A stretch of 64,000 nt of DNA, from positions 62,001-126,000 of the forward strand of contig JAJRVQ010000124.1 of the NCBI GenBank assembly GCA_024277255.1, written 5' to 3'. The notes below the pieces were generated by a model. It made no database searches and was not told the origin of the DNA. It saw only the letters and a list, made by a program, of their open reading frames with translations. A program made the translations under genes and the position numbers. This DNA comes from Acidobacteriota bacterium (GTDB lineage: Bacteria > Acidobacteriota > Thermoanaerobaculia > Multivoradales > SZUA-115). Positions 52,356-60,370 of the stretch are shown here, in pieces (the stretch's first letter is position 1; every line of letters starts with the position of its first letter).

Positions 52356-53687
52356 CTATTTTAACCAGCGGTCGCGGAAGGCCTCGATCTGCGGGTTGGA
52401 CTCCGGGTCTTCGTCGAGCAGTTGGCGCACGGAGTCGAGGTCGCCCTGCCGGCGCAGGAGTTCGGCCAGCGCCAGCCGCCAGCCGCTCTCCCAGGGGGCC
52501 AGCTCGATGGCCCGCCGGTAGGCGGCGAGCGCCGCCGGTTCGTGGCTCTCGGCGACCTCGATCCGGCCGGTGAGGAAGTGGAGGCGGGCGTAGTTGGGAT
52601 ACTGCTCCAGCCCCTCTTCCACCAGGCTGCGGGCGGCGGCGAGATCGCCGGATTGCAGGCGCAGGATGGCGACGCTCGACAGCGCTCCCCGGTGGTCCGG
52701 GTTCTCGGCGAGGATGTCGTCGAAGAGCCGGCGGGCCAGGGAGCGGCGGCCGGCCTCCTCGGCCCACTTGGCGAAGTGCAGGCGGTCGGTCAGGTCGACT
52801 TGTGGTTCGTCGAGGAGTCGCTTGACCAAGGAGACGGCGGCGCTCGTCTGACCGGTGGCGAAGAGCAACTCGGCACGGCGGTGCTCGAAGCGGTAGCGGC
52901 CGGCGGGAGCGACCCAAGGCTCGATTTGATCGAGAATCTTGAGCTTTTCGGAGTCGGCCACCGTACCCATGGTGCCGTCTTCTTGTAGACGGCGCACCTG
53001 GGCCTGTATTTCCAGTGCCTGGCGCACTCCTTCGCTATCTCCGTTGCCCCGTCGCAGGCGGGCGAGTAAGTACCAGCTCTGATAGTCGAACGGGTTGCTG
53101 GCCACCGCCTCACCGGCCAGTTCGAGCGCCGCGGCGGAGTCGCCGTCGCGGGCGAAGAGTTCGGCGGCGAGAGCCTGAACGCCCGGTGTGCTGGGGTCCA
53201 GCGCCAGCGCCCGTTCGATCGCCGGCCGGGCGGCATCGGGTTCGATCTCGGCCAGTAGCCGCGCGCGTGTCAGGTTGGCGGCGGCGCTGTCGTCCAGATG
53301 GTCGATCCAGGGGCGGGCTTGCTCCCATTGGCCGATCAGTTGTTGCGTGTCGATCAGTCGCAACAGGATCTCCTGGTCGTCGGGCTCATGTTCGAGATAG
53401 CGCTCGAAGGTCGCCGCCGCCTCGGTCAGACTCTGTTGATAGCCGGAACTCCAAGCGAGCCCCAGCCGGCGCAGGGAGTCCAAGTGATCGGGGTGGCGCT
53501 CGACGTCTCGCGCCAGATAGATACGGGCCCAATCGTGACGCTCTTCCAACAGCGCGTTCTCAGCCCGCGCCAGGTCGAGTTCACTCTTCGCATCACCCGG
53601 ATGGCAGGCGTTGACGGCGAGCAACAGTCCGAGAGCCAGCAGGCAGCGCGCCTGCGGGCTGAGAGCATGCGTTGTGCTGGTTTTCAT
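52356..53687 (-). CDS. TPR lipoprotein
   Basis: The 443-residue protein starts MKTSTTHALSPQARCLLALG, then LLLAVNACHPGDAK, a lipoprotein signal with the Cys in LAVNAC. TPR pairs follow throughout: AATFERYLEHEPDDQEILLR, ARPAIERALALDPSTPGVQA, ALELAGEAVASNPFDYQSWY, ARRLFDDILAENPDHRGALS, AAYRRAIELAPWESGWRLAL. It is the last gene of the isomerase-sulfatase-isomerase-TPR run and meets the plus-strand ASPIC gene head-on with 3 bases between stops. Confidence 0.87.
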   Translation of the reverse strand: MKTSTTHALSPQARCLLALGLLLAVNACHPGDAKSELDLARAENALLEERHDWARIYLARDVERHPDHLDSLRRLGLAWSSGYQQSLTEAAATFERYLEHEPDDQEILLRLIDTQQLIGQWEQARPWIDHLDDSAAANLTRARLLAEIEPDAARPAIERALALDPSTPGVQALAAELFARDGDSAAALELAGEAVASNPFDYQSWYLLARLRRGNGDSEGVRQALEIQAQVRRLQEDGTMGTVADSEKLKILDQIEPWVAPAGRYRFEHRRAELLFATGQTSAAVSLVKRLLDEPQVDLTDRLHFAKWAEEAGRRSLARRLFDDILAENPDHRGALSSVAILRLQSGDLAAARSLVEEGLEQYPNYARLHFLTGRIEVAESHEPAALAAYRRAIELAPWESGWRLALAELLRRQGDLDSVRQLLDEDPESNPQIEAFRDRWLK

Positions 53688-53693
53688 CGCTGT

Positions 53694-55454
53694 CTACATC
53701 TCGGCAGACGAAGAGTCGGTGACCTCAGCGGATCCCTGCGCTCCCACGGAGCGCAGGCTCTCCACCAGTCGTTCGCCGAACTGGGCCAGATTGGCCTCGG
53801 AGAGGCGGAAGTGGTGCTCCCGTTTGAAGCTCTCCAGCCAGTCTTGGCGCAAGGCTGCCGCTTTCTGGGCCGCGTAGTCGGCGACTACCTGATCATAGCT
53901 CTCGGAAAAACTCAGCGGGCGCGCGGCCACCAGGCTCTCGACCACCAGCACCAGCACGCGATTGCCGCTGCGGTAAGGGCCGATGACCTTGCCTTCTTCG
54001 AGCTCGTGCAGCAAGGCACGGGCGAGATCGCGGCGCTGGGCGAGGAGACCGCGCAGGCCGCTCAGCGGGATAGCCTCGGTCTGCAGACCCGGATCCTCGG
54101 CGAACTCCTCCACGGCGGCCTCCTTGCCGTGCTCGGCGATGGCCCGGATGAAGGCGCGGGGACGAGCCAGGGAGCGCAGCGGGTCGCCCGCTTCGATCGC
54201 CCACGAGTACAAGCTGCATTCCACCTGAGTTTGGCTCTGGAACTGGTCTTTGTGCTCTGCGTAGTAACTCTCGAAGGTCTCGGTGGGTATCGCTTCGAGG
54301 TGGGCGTTCAATAGGCGCCGTTGCTGCAGGGTGGTGGCCAGGTTGCGTTTGGCCGCGGTCTCGAGTTGAGCGGCAGTCTCGGCGTTGTCGCGCTCCATCG
54401 CGGCGCTGAACAACCGCTGATGAACCAGTTGCCGGTAGACGAGCGGCGGTGGGGCTTGCTGGCTGCGCGCCAATACGTCGCGCACGGTGATCTGTTCATC
54501 GCCCAGTTCAAAGACCACGCGTTGGCCGTCGGCGGGGTCGAAGTCGGCAGGCGGCCAGCGCGGAATCTCGATGCCGAAGCTCGCCGCAACCTCTTGCGCT
54601 TCTTCGTCCGTGCGCTCGGCCACTCTCTGCCGGGTCAGCTGTTCGAGGATGCGGCTACCGATCGTCTCAAAGCTGTTGTTGACCGCCGGAGTCACATTGA
54701 CCACCAAGAAGAGCTGGCAACCGGCGGCATTGCGCAGTACCTTGCTGACGATTCCAGGCTGTAGCGAGAAGATTAGCTCAGCGGCGTCGCCGCGCAGCTG
54801 GTCCTTGGTAATGTCGCCGATCAGCCCACCGGTCGCGGCGGTGGAGGAGCTGGAATAGCGCAGCGCCATCTCTTCGAAGCTGGCCCCGGCCAGGAGCTGG
54901 TCGCGCAGTTGCTTGGCCTGCTGACAAATCGCCGCCTTGTTCTCGGCACTGGCGCCCTCCGGAAAGGCGAGCAGCAGGTTGTGCACCAGCCGGCGCTCCG
55001 GCGCGGCGAACTCGTCGCGGTGGGTGTCGTAGTACCGGCGAGCTTCGTCGAGGGAGACGGCCTCGGTCTCGATCCCCTGTAGATAGCCTTGCGCCAAGAT
55101 CTTGCCGCGTTGAGCCGGCCAGCCTCTCTGGAAAGCCTTGTCCTGTTCGACCTCCTCCAGCATTGCCGGAGCGGTCAAGGTCTGCACAACAAACAGGTCG
55201 TCAACCCGTTGATGAATCCACCGTTTGAAGCCCTCTTCTCCCTTTTCGCCGGGTTGGCGGCGAGCAGGAGGAAGGGAGACCAGATAGCGATCCAGATCGG
55301 TCACCCGAATCTCGCCGTGGTCGTGGACGGCCAGCAGGTCAGGATCGTCCAGCCCCACCGGTTCAAGCGCCGGATGTGGAGAGAGATCTCCTGAACAACC
55401 GACCCATACGAGTGCTGCGCTCAGCAAGAGAAAACTGCAAGTGCGGTGTTTCAT
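53694..55454 (-). CDS. SurA/PpiC-like peptidyl-prolyl isomerase lipoprotein
   Basis: The 586-residue protein starts MKHRTCSFLLLSAALVWVGC with lipid attachment at Cys20. Residues 120-250 contain a parvulin domain (FAAPERRLVHNLLLAFPEGA, ASFEEMALRYSSSSTAATGG, LIGDITKDQLRGDAAELIFS), and a second region (TQVECSLYSWAIEAGD, SGNRVLVLVVESLVAARPLS) may be a partial or diverged isomerase repeat. The helical N terminus resembles SurA-type chaperones. ATG 55454 is chosen for the lipobox. Between the sulfatase and TPR genes; probably helps fold exported proteins. Confidence 0.85.
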   Translation of the reverse strand: MKHRTCSFLLLSAALVWVGCSGDLSPHPALEPVGLDDPDLLAVHDHGEIRVTDLDRYLVSLPPARRQPGEKGEEGFKRWIHQRVDDLFVVQTLTAPAMLEEVEQDKAFQRGWPAQRGKILAQGYLQGIETEAVSLDEARRYYDTHRDEFAAPERRLVHNLLLAFPEGASAENKAAICQQAKQLRDQLLAGASFEEMALRYSSSSTAATGGLIGDITKDQLRGDAAELIFSLQPGIVSKVLRNAAGCQLFLVVNVTPAVNNSFETIGSRILEQLTRQRVAERTDEEAQEVAASFGIEIPRWPPADFDPADGQRVVFELGDEQITVRDVLARSQQAPPPLVYRQLVHQRLFSAAMERDNAETAAQLETAAKRNLATTLQQRRLLNAHLEAIPTETFESYYAEHKDQFQSQTQVECSLYSWAIEAGDPLRSLARPRAFIRAIAEHGKEAAVEEFAEDPGLQTEAIPLSGLRGLLAQRRDLARALLHELEEGKVIGPYRSGNRVLVLVVESLVAARPLSFSESYDQVVADYAAQKAAALRQDWLESFKREHHFRLSEANLAQFGERLVESLRSVGAQGSAEVTDSSSAEM

Positions 55455-55464
55455 CAGAGGGTAC

Positions 55465-57564
55465 TCACTGCTCCGTGGGTCTCGTCGTTGCCGGGGGTGT
55501 CGGATCGCCGGCACTCGCTGCCGGCGCAGCCTCTTGGGCGGCGAGGATGCGCAGTGCTTCGAGGGTTGGCTGGTGGCTCGGCGAAAGCTCTCGCGAGCGT
55601 TGGAAGAGGCCGCGGGCGGCTTGCGGATCTCCCCGGTCGAGTAGCAGCTTGCCATAGTTGAAATAGGCGAGGCCGAAGTAGGGCTCGGTGCGAATCAGCT
55701 GGCGGAATTGTTGCTCGGCGCCATCGAGGTCGCCATCCATCGCCAGCTGGTTGGCCAGCATCAACCGCGGCCAGGGGCCGTCGGGATCCAGCTGCAGAGC
55801 TCTCTCGAACCAGCGCCGAGCCTGCTCGTTCTGGCCGAGGCTCTGATAGGCCCGCGCCAGGAAGATCGAGTTGCTGACCGAATCCTCCGGCTTGCCCGCG
55901 TTGAGTAGAACCTCGATGCCCTCCTCGAAGTGCTCGGTCTGAATCAGCAGTTGGCCGCGCAGTTGAAGGGTGCTCTCATCCTCGGGCAACAGCTCGATCG
56001 CCTTGTCGAGGTTGGCGAAGCACTGATCCCAGTCCTGGATCTGGCCGTAGAGAACCGCCAGCGCCTTGTAGGCCAAGCCGGCCTGCGGACTGCGCTCGAT
56101 CAACTCCAGGTTCAGTTCGCGGGCCAGGTTCCAGCGGCCGGAGGCCATCGCCGCTTTGGAGCGGGAGAATAGGCTTACGTCCACCACCCGATCACGAGGG
56201 TTGACCAGCCCGTCCACCGCCAGCATGTCGTCGAGTTCGGTCAACTCGCCGCTGTTGACGCTCAGATAGCCCAGTGCCGCCAAACGCTGTACGGTCTCTT
56301 CATCGCTCATCTCGATCGAGCTGCCGACCGACTTCGATTCGTTGGCGGCGAGGAATTGGGCCAACTCGGTGAACAGACCCGACTCGATCTCCGGGTTGTC
56401 GCCCAACCGGTTGTCCGCCTCTTCCGGGTCGAGATCGAGGTTGTAGAGTTCGGGCTTGGGGCCGTGGACGAGGCGCCAATCTTCCTTCATCCAGGCGGTG
56501 AGCTGTGACCAACCTTGGGTGGTGCGCGGGGCGATGGTCTCGAAGTAGGCGGTAAACCGTTCGCTGCCCTCCGGCCGTTCGCCGCCGTTGTCGATCAATG
56601 GCTTGAGGCTGGCGGAAACAGGCTTCGGCAAGTCCGGCTTGGCGATACCCAGCAGGTCGAGCACGGTGGCGTAGAGCTGGGTCGACATCGTCCAGGCGTT
56701 GGTTTCCCCGGTAGGGACCGGCGGTCCGCTCAGGATCAACGGCACGTGCAGGGTCGGCTGGTGGAGGAGGACCGAATGGGTCAGCTCGCCGTGCTCTCCC
56801 AAGGCTTCACCGTGGTCGGCGGTGAGGACTACCAACGTATTGTCCCACTCGCCGTTGGCTTTGAGATAGTCGAAGAAGCGGCCGATCTGCTGGTCGACGA
56901 AGGCGATTTCGCCATCGTAGGGCTTGCGCCGGAACTCGACGTCGAACGGCGGTGGCGGATCTTGAGGTTGGTGCGGGTCGAAGAAGTGGAGGAAGGTGAA
57001 GAACGGCCCCGACTCGCGCTGGCGGTGATAGGCCAGCGCCGCGTCGACGACGGCGCGGGCCGGCCGTTCGTCGAAATAGATGGCCATCGCCGGTTGATCC
57101 GGGTTGCCGCCGGTCTCGCTCTTGCGCGGGTAGTCGTCGTCGTAGGTCTCAAACCCCTGGTCGAGCTTGAACTTCGCGTCCAGCGGGAAAGAGGCGACGA
57201 AGGCCGAAGTGTCGTAGCCGGCGTCGCGCAGGGTTTCGGCGAGAGTGACCTCGCTTTCCGGAACGAAGAAGGTGCCGTTGTCGCGCACGGTGTGGGTCGG
57301 CGGATAGTGACCGGTGAACATCGTGGTGTGCGCTGGCAAGGTCAAAGGCACCGGCGTCATGTGGCGGCGGAAGAGAAAACCGTTCGCCGCCAGCGCGTCG
57401 ATGTTGGGGGTGCGCGCCTCCTCGTAACCGTAGACTCCCAGCCGGTCGGCACGCGTCGTGTCCATGCTGATGAAGACCAGGTTGAGCCGCTGCCGGCCAC
57501 AGCTGGAGAAAGCCAGCCCTGCCAGGCAGAGCCCGGCGAGGAAGAGAAGCTTGAGCCGTTTCAT
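55465..57564 (-). CDS. Sulfatase-fold hydrolase with TPR tail, lipoprotein
   Basis: The 699-residue protein starts MKRLKLLFLAGLCLAGLAFS, then SCGRQ, a lipoprotein signal. Residues 28-400 are an alkaline-phosphatase/sulfatase fold: NLVFISMDTTRADRLGVYGY, PLTLPAHTTMFTGHYP, FFTFLHFFDPHQPQDPPPPF, VVLTADHGEALGEHGELTHS. The usual C/S-x-P-x-R nucleophile motif is replaced by LTLPAH with a Thr, as in related phospho- or sulfo-transferases. A TPR region follows (about 470-660), for example RRWFERALQLDPDGPWPRLM. The substrate is unknown. Its start overlaps the upstream isomerase stop (ATGA). Confidence 0.9.
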   Translation of the reverse strand: MKRLKLLFLAGLCLAGLAFSSCGRQRLNLVFISMDTTRADRLGVYGYEEARTPNIDALAANGFLFRRHMTPVPLTLPAHTTMFTGHYPPTHTVRDNGTFFVPESEVTLAETLRDAGYDTSAFVASFPLDAKFKLDQGFETYDDDYPRKSETGGNPDQPAMAIYFDERPARAVVDAALAYHRQRESGPFFTFLHFFDPHQPQDPPPPFDVEFRRKPYDGEIAFVDQQIGRFFDYLKANGEWDNTLVVLTADHGEALGEHGELTHSVLLHQPTLHVPLILSGPPVPTGETNAWTMSTQLYATVLDLLGIAKPDLPKPVSASLKPLIDNGGERPEGSERFTAYFETIAPRTTQGWSQLTAWMKEDWRLVHGPKPELYNLDLDPEEADNRLGDNPEIESGLFTELAQFLAANESKSVGSSIEMSDEETVQRLAALGYLSVNSGELTELDDMLAVDGLVNPRDRVVDVSLFSRSKAAMASGRWNLARELNLELIERSPQAGLAYKALAVLYGQIQDWDQCFANLDKAIELLPEDESTLQLRGQLLIQTEHFEEGIEVLLNAGKPEDSVSNSIFLARAYQSLGQNEQARRWFERALQLDPDGPWPRLMLANQLAMDGDLDGAEQQFRQLIRTEPYFGLAYFNYGKLLLDRGDPQAARGLFQRSRELSPSHQPTLEALRILAAQEAAPAASAGDPTPPATTRPTEQ

Positions 57565-59264
57565 GGTGTGGCCGTGGTTGCCGGGCGCCCTGCGACCCAG
57601 GTTCCGACATGGGCACGACCGGCCTCGGTGAGCTTGAATTCGTAGACGGTGAGCAACTCGGCGATCAGCTGAGCGTTGAGGGCCTTGCGCCGTTCGCCGG
57701 TAATCGTTTTCGTCAAGCGCGGTGTCGCCTCCTCGAAGGTCATCCGAGTACGGGGCGAGATCGCCTGAACGCCGACGACGAAGAAATCATGGTCCTGCTG
57801 CACCGGGTCGGTGACTCCGCCCACCTCGATATCGCGCAAGGCCTCGATCACCCGCGGCCCAAAACGGCTGGCGATCTTGAGCCCGTCGAGGATCTCCGGA
57901 TCGGTCAGCTCACAGCTCGGTTTGCACTTGGCCGTCGCCTGGTCCCAACGCAGTTCGCCGGAGCGTAAACGAGCGGCGAGTAGTGTCAAGTTGTCCATGA
58001 AGAGGAGGGGATCCTGTCCCGGAGGAACTTGCGCCTTCACCGCCCTGATGTCGATCTTGCGTGGGTGCATGTACTTGCTCGGGTCCGCGTCGTAGCGCCG
58101 GCGTAGATCCGCTTTGCTCGGGGCCACCAGGCGGAGGCGGTGCAAGCGCTCGAGCAGCTGGCCGAGGTAGGCGTCTGCCTCCAGGTCGCGAAGATGGAGC
58201 CTCTGGCCTTCATCGGGCCATCCCGTGGCCAGGGCGCGCTGGAAGAGGAGTTCCGCCTCGATGATCTGCTCCCGGCGCGTGGCTTCGTCACCTGGTCTGG
58301 TCGGATAGCGAATGGCGAAAGTGGTGCCATCGACAACCCGACTGCCGACTGTAAAGCCGCCGTCCGGGCGGCGCTCGACCGGAAACTGCTCTTGCGCCAG
58401 CCGCAGCGCTCGTTGGCGGAATTCCTTGCGCGCCTGCTCGATCTTGGCGCCGCGAAGCCGGTTGATCCGCGGTTGCAGCGGCATGGCTTGGGCGGGCAAG
58501 ATCTTCTCGATGAAGAAGAGGTGGACGCCTCCGCGCATCTCGAGAGGATCGCTGATGGTGCCTTCCGGCAGAGCGTAGAGCACCTCCTCGACGGCGGGGC
58601 TGAGCACTCCGCGGCGCAGAATTCCCAGCCGTCCGTCCCGCCTTGCGGTCTGGGAATCGGAATGGTCAGCCGCAACCTTGCGAAAGCTCTCGAGATCGGT
58701 GATCTCTTGCTTCCAGGCGGCGAGCTGCGCCTTGGCCCTCGCCGTTTCCTCCTCGCTGCGGGTGCGCAGGAAGATGTGGGAAAGGCGTAGGCGGTCGGGC
58801 ACGATGGTGGGCGAAACACCCACTTCTCGGCGCAGTTCTTCGTCGCTTGGGGGAGTGAAATCGAAGCCGTAGTAGGCCAGGTGGTACTGATTGAGCAACC
58901 AGTCACGGGCGCTCTTGCGGGCCAGCTCTTCCACCGCGGGCTCTTGACTCAGCCCTTCCTGGTCGGCGGCGAGCAAAGCGATGCTGCGCAAGGACATGCG
59001 GTGAATCCAGTCCCGCCACCGCTGCTCTTGCGGCATCTTCGCATGGTCCCGCCAGCGGATCTCCGAAGCGGGAAGGAAGCGAATTTCTCGCCGCACGTCA
59101 CTTTCGTGGATTTCCGCTCCAGCCAAGGTCGCCAACACAGGATCCGACAGGGTGGCGACCTGCACTGAGCCCTTCTCCGTTGCGCCGAGAACCGCGGTTG
59201 TGAGTGTGGCCACGGCCAGCAGGAGGAGACCCAAACGGGGAGTGTGCGGGTGTTGAGCAACCAT
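57561..59264 (-). CDS. SurA/PpiC-like periplasmic peptidyl-prolyl isomerase
   Basis: The 567-residue protein has the signal sequence PRLGLLLLAVATLTTAVLGA. The N-terminal domain (about 40-150) is SurA-like helical. A parvulin domain at about 155-260 shows DRLRLSHIFLRTRSEEETAR, ESFRKVAADHSDSQTARRDG, LGILRRGVLSPAVEEVLYAL and GGVHLFFIEKILP. A second isomerase-like part follows near 410-520 (RKIDIRAVKAQVPPGQDPLL, VTDPVQQDHDFFVVGVQAIS). First gene of the run ending at 52356; the sulfatase gene is translationally coupled. Likely an outer-membrane/lipoprotein folding factor. Confidence 0.87.
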   Translation of the reverse strand: MVAQHPHTPRLGLLLLAVATLTTAVLGATEKGSVQVATLSDPVLATLAGAEIHESDVRREIRFLPASEIRWRDHAKMPQEQRWRDWIHRMSLRSIALLAADQEGLSQEPAVEELARKSARDWLLNQYHLAYYGFDFTPPSDEELRREVGVSPTIVPDRLRLSHIFLRTRSEEETARAKAQLAAWKQEITDLESFRKVAADHSDSQTARRDGRLGILRRGVLSPAVEEVLYALPEGTISDPLEMRGGVHLFFIEKILPAQAMPLQPRINRLRGAKIEQARKEFRQRALRLAQEQFPVERRPDGGFTVGSRVVDGTTFAIRYPTRPGDEATRREQIIEAELLFQRALATGWPDEGQRLHLRDLEADAYLGQLLERLHRLRLVAPSKADLRRRYDADPSKYMHPRKIDIRAVKAQVPPGQDPLLFMDNLTLLAARLRSGELRWDQATAKCKPSCELTDPEILDGLKIASRFGPRVIEALRDIEVGGVTDPVQQDHDFFVVGVQAISPRTRMTFEEATPRLTKTITGERRKALNAQLIAELLTVYEFKLTEAGRAHVGTWVAGRPATTATP

Positions 59265-59297
59265 GGGACGAGTTTGTCAAAGGAGGGCCAAAGAGGA

Positions 59298-59332
59298 AAG
59301 GCCCCGCCGGCTTGTGTGCCGGTCGGGGCCTT
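59298..59332 (-). terminator. Strong intrinsic terminator of the 59360-60124 gene
   Basis: AAGGCCCCG.CCGGC pairs with GCCGG.CGGGGCCTT with a one-base bulge around TTGTGT. On the minus strand the hairpin is followed by CCTTTCCTCTTT, a T-rich tail. It lies 28 bases after the stop. Confidence 0.85.
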
Positions 59333-59359
59333 GATCCAAGGCAAGTGAATTAGAGTTGC

Positions 59360-60124
59360 TTACTCGACGTCGAAGGCCATCAGCTCGACCGGAACGATGC
59401 CGGTGACGTTGGCGCGCAGGACGGCGTTGAAGGTCTGTGCCGCGAAGGCTATCGGCCCGGTGCCGCTGGCCGCGGTGAAGCCCTTGTTACCACCGGCGAA
59501 GGCGTTGGTGTCCAGAGCGATCGCTTCGTTGTCCACCGGTACGGTGGTGTTGGCGTTCAAACACCAGGCGCCGAGGAAGAAGCTGTTGGAGAACATACCG
59601 TTGGAGGCGGTTCCGAGAGCGGTCTGCGGAATGACGTTGAAGGCGGTGGCGTTGGTGAAGCTCGAACCGGCGTTGACCAATCCACCAACATTGACCGACA
59701 CGCGGGCGCTGAACGAAGTGGCGTTCAACGGCGCGGCGCCCTGGAAGAAGAGGCCGGTGTCGGCGGTCGAATCCTCGGCGAAGAGGAACGAGAAGCTGTT
59801 GAGGGTCACCGTGGCCTTGAGCGCGGCGCCCGCGTTGTCGGCGTTGAAGTTGTTGCCGAAGATGATGCCGAAACCGACCGGCAGGGCAGCGACGGTACCG
59901 CTGTCGTACTGGATGGTCTGGGTGCCACCCGCTTCGGTCGCGGGGATGTTGATCGGATTGGCCAGCTTCGAGATGACCGGTCCCTGACCGCGGGTCATGC
60001 CCGGAGTCCAGTTGGTGATGCCGGCGGCTTGCAGCTCTTGAGCCTTGGTCGGACCCTGAGCCGACGCGACGACAGCGACGCTTGCAACCAGGGCAATCGC
60101 CAAAAGGATCGATAGTTTCTTCAT
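59360..60124 (-). CDS. Exported protein, probably abundant
   Basis: The 254-residue protein starts MKKLSILLAIALVASVAVVA, signal peptide cut at ASAQG. GGGGAGG lies 6 bases before ATG 60124, and an intrinsic terminator follows the stop, so it is a monocistronic, well-expressed unit. The mature protein is rich in Ala, Gly, Asn and Thr with beta-strand pattern (SGTVAALPVGFGIIFGNNFN, LNSFSFLFAEDSTADTGLFF, RVSVNVGGLVNAGSSFTNAT) and a single Cys in LGAWCLNANTT. It may be a secreted fibre- or adhesin-like protein. I recognise no family. Confidence 0.75.
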   Translation of the reverse strand: MKKLSILLAIALVASVAVVASAQGPTKAQELQAAGITNWTPGMTRGQGPVISKLANPINIPATEAGGTQTIQYDSGTVAALPVGFGIIFGNNFNADNAGAALKATVTLNSFSFLFAEDSTADTGLFFQGAAPLNATSFSARVSVNVGGLVNAGSSFTNATAFNVIPQTALGTASNGMFSNSFFLGAWCLNANTTVPVDNEAIALDTNAFAGGNKGFTAASGTGPIAFAAQTFNAVLRANVTGIVPVELMAFDVE

Positions 60125-60370
60125 TCGCAACCTCCCCATGATTTGGGTGCTTTTGGACGCCTTACGACGCCAATTATTTGCTTTCGGCTGGTCACAACTG
60201 CTCCCAGCCGAGAAATACGCAAAGGAAAGTGAGATCCGATAGATGGTAGCAAAACGGAGTAGGGATTGCAATTCCTCCGCGAAGCGGAACGGTAGTAGTG
60301 GCTGGCAGGTGGATTCCGGGTGGGAGCCCCTTGCTGTTTCCGCGATGGGTCTACTCGACTGTGCGGGCCA

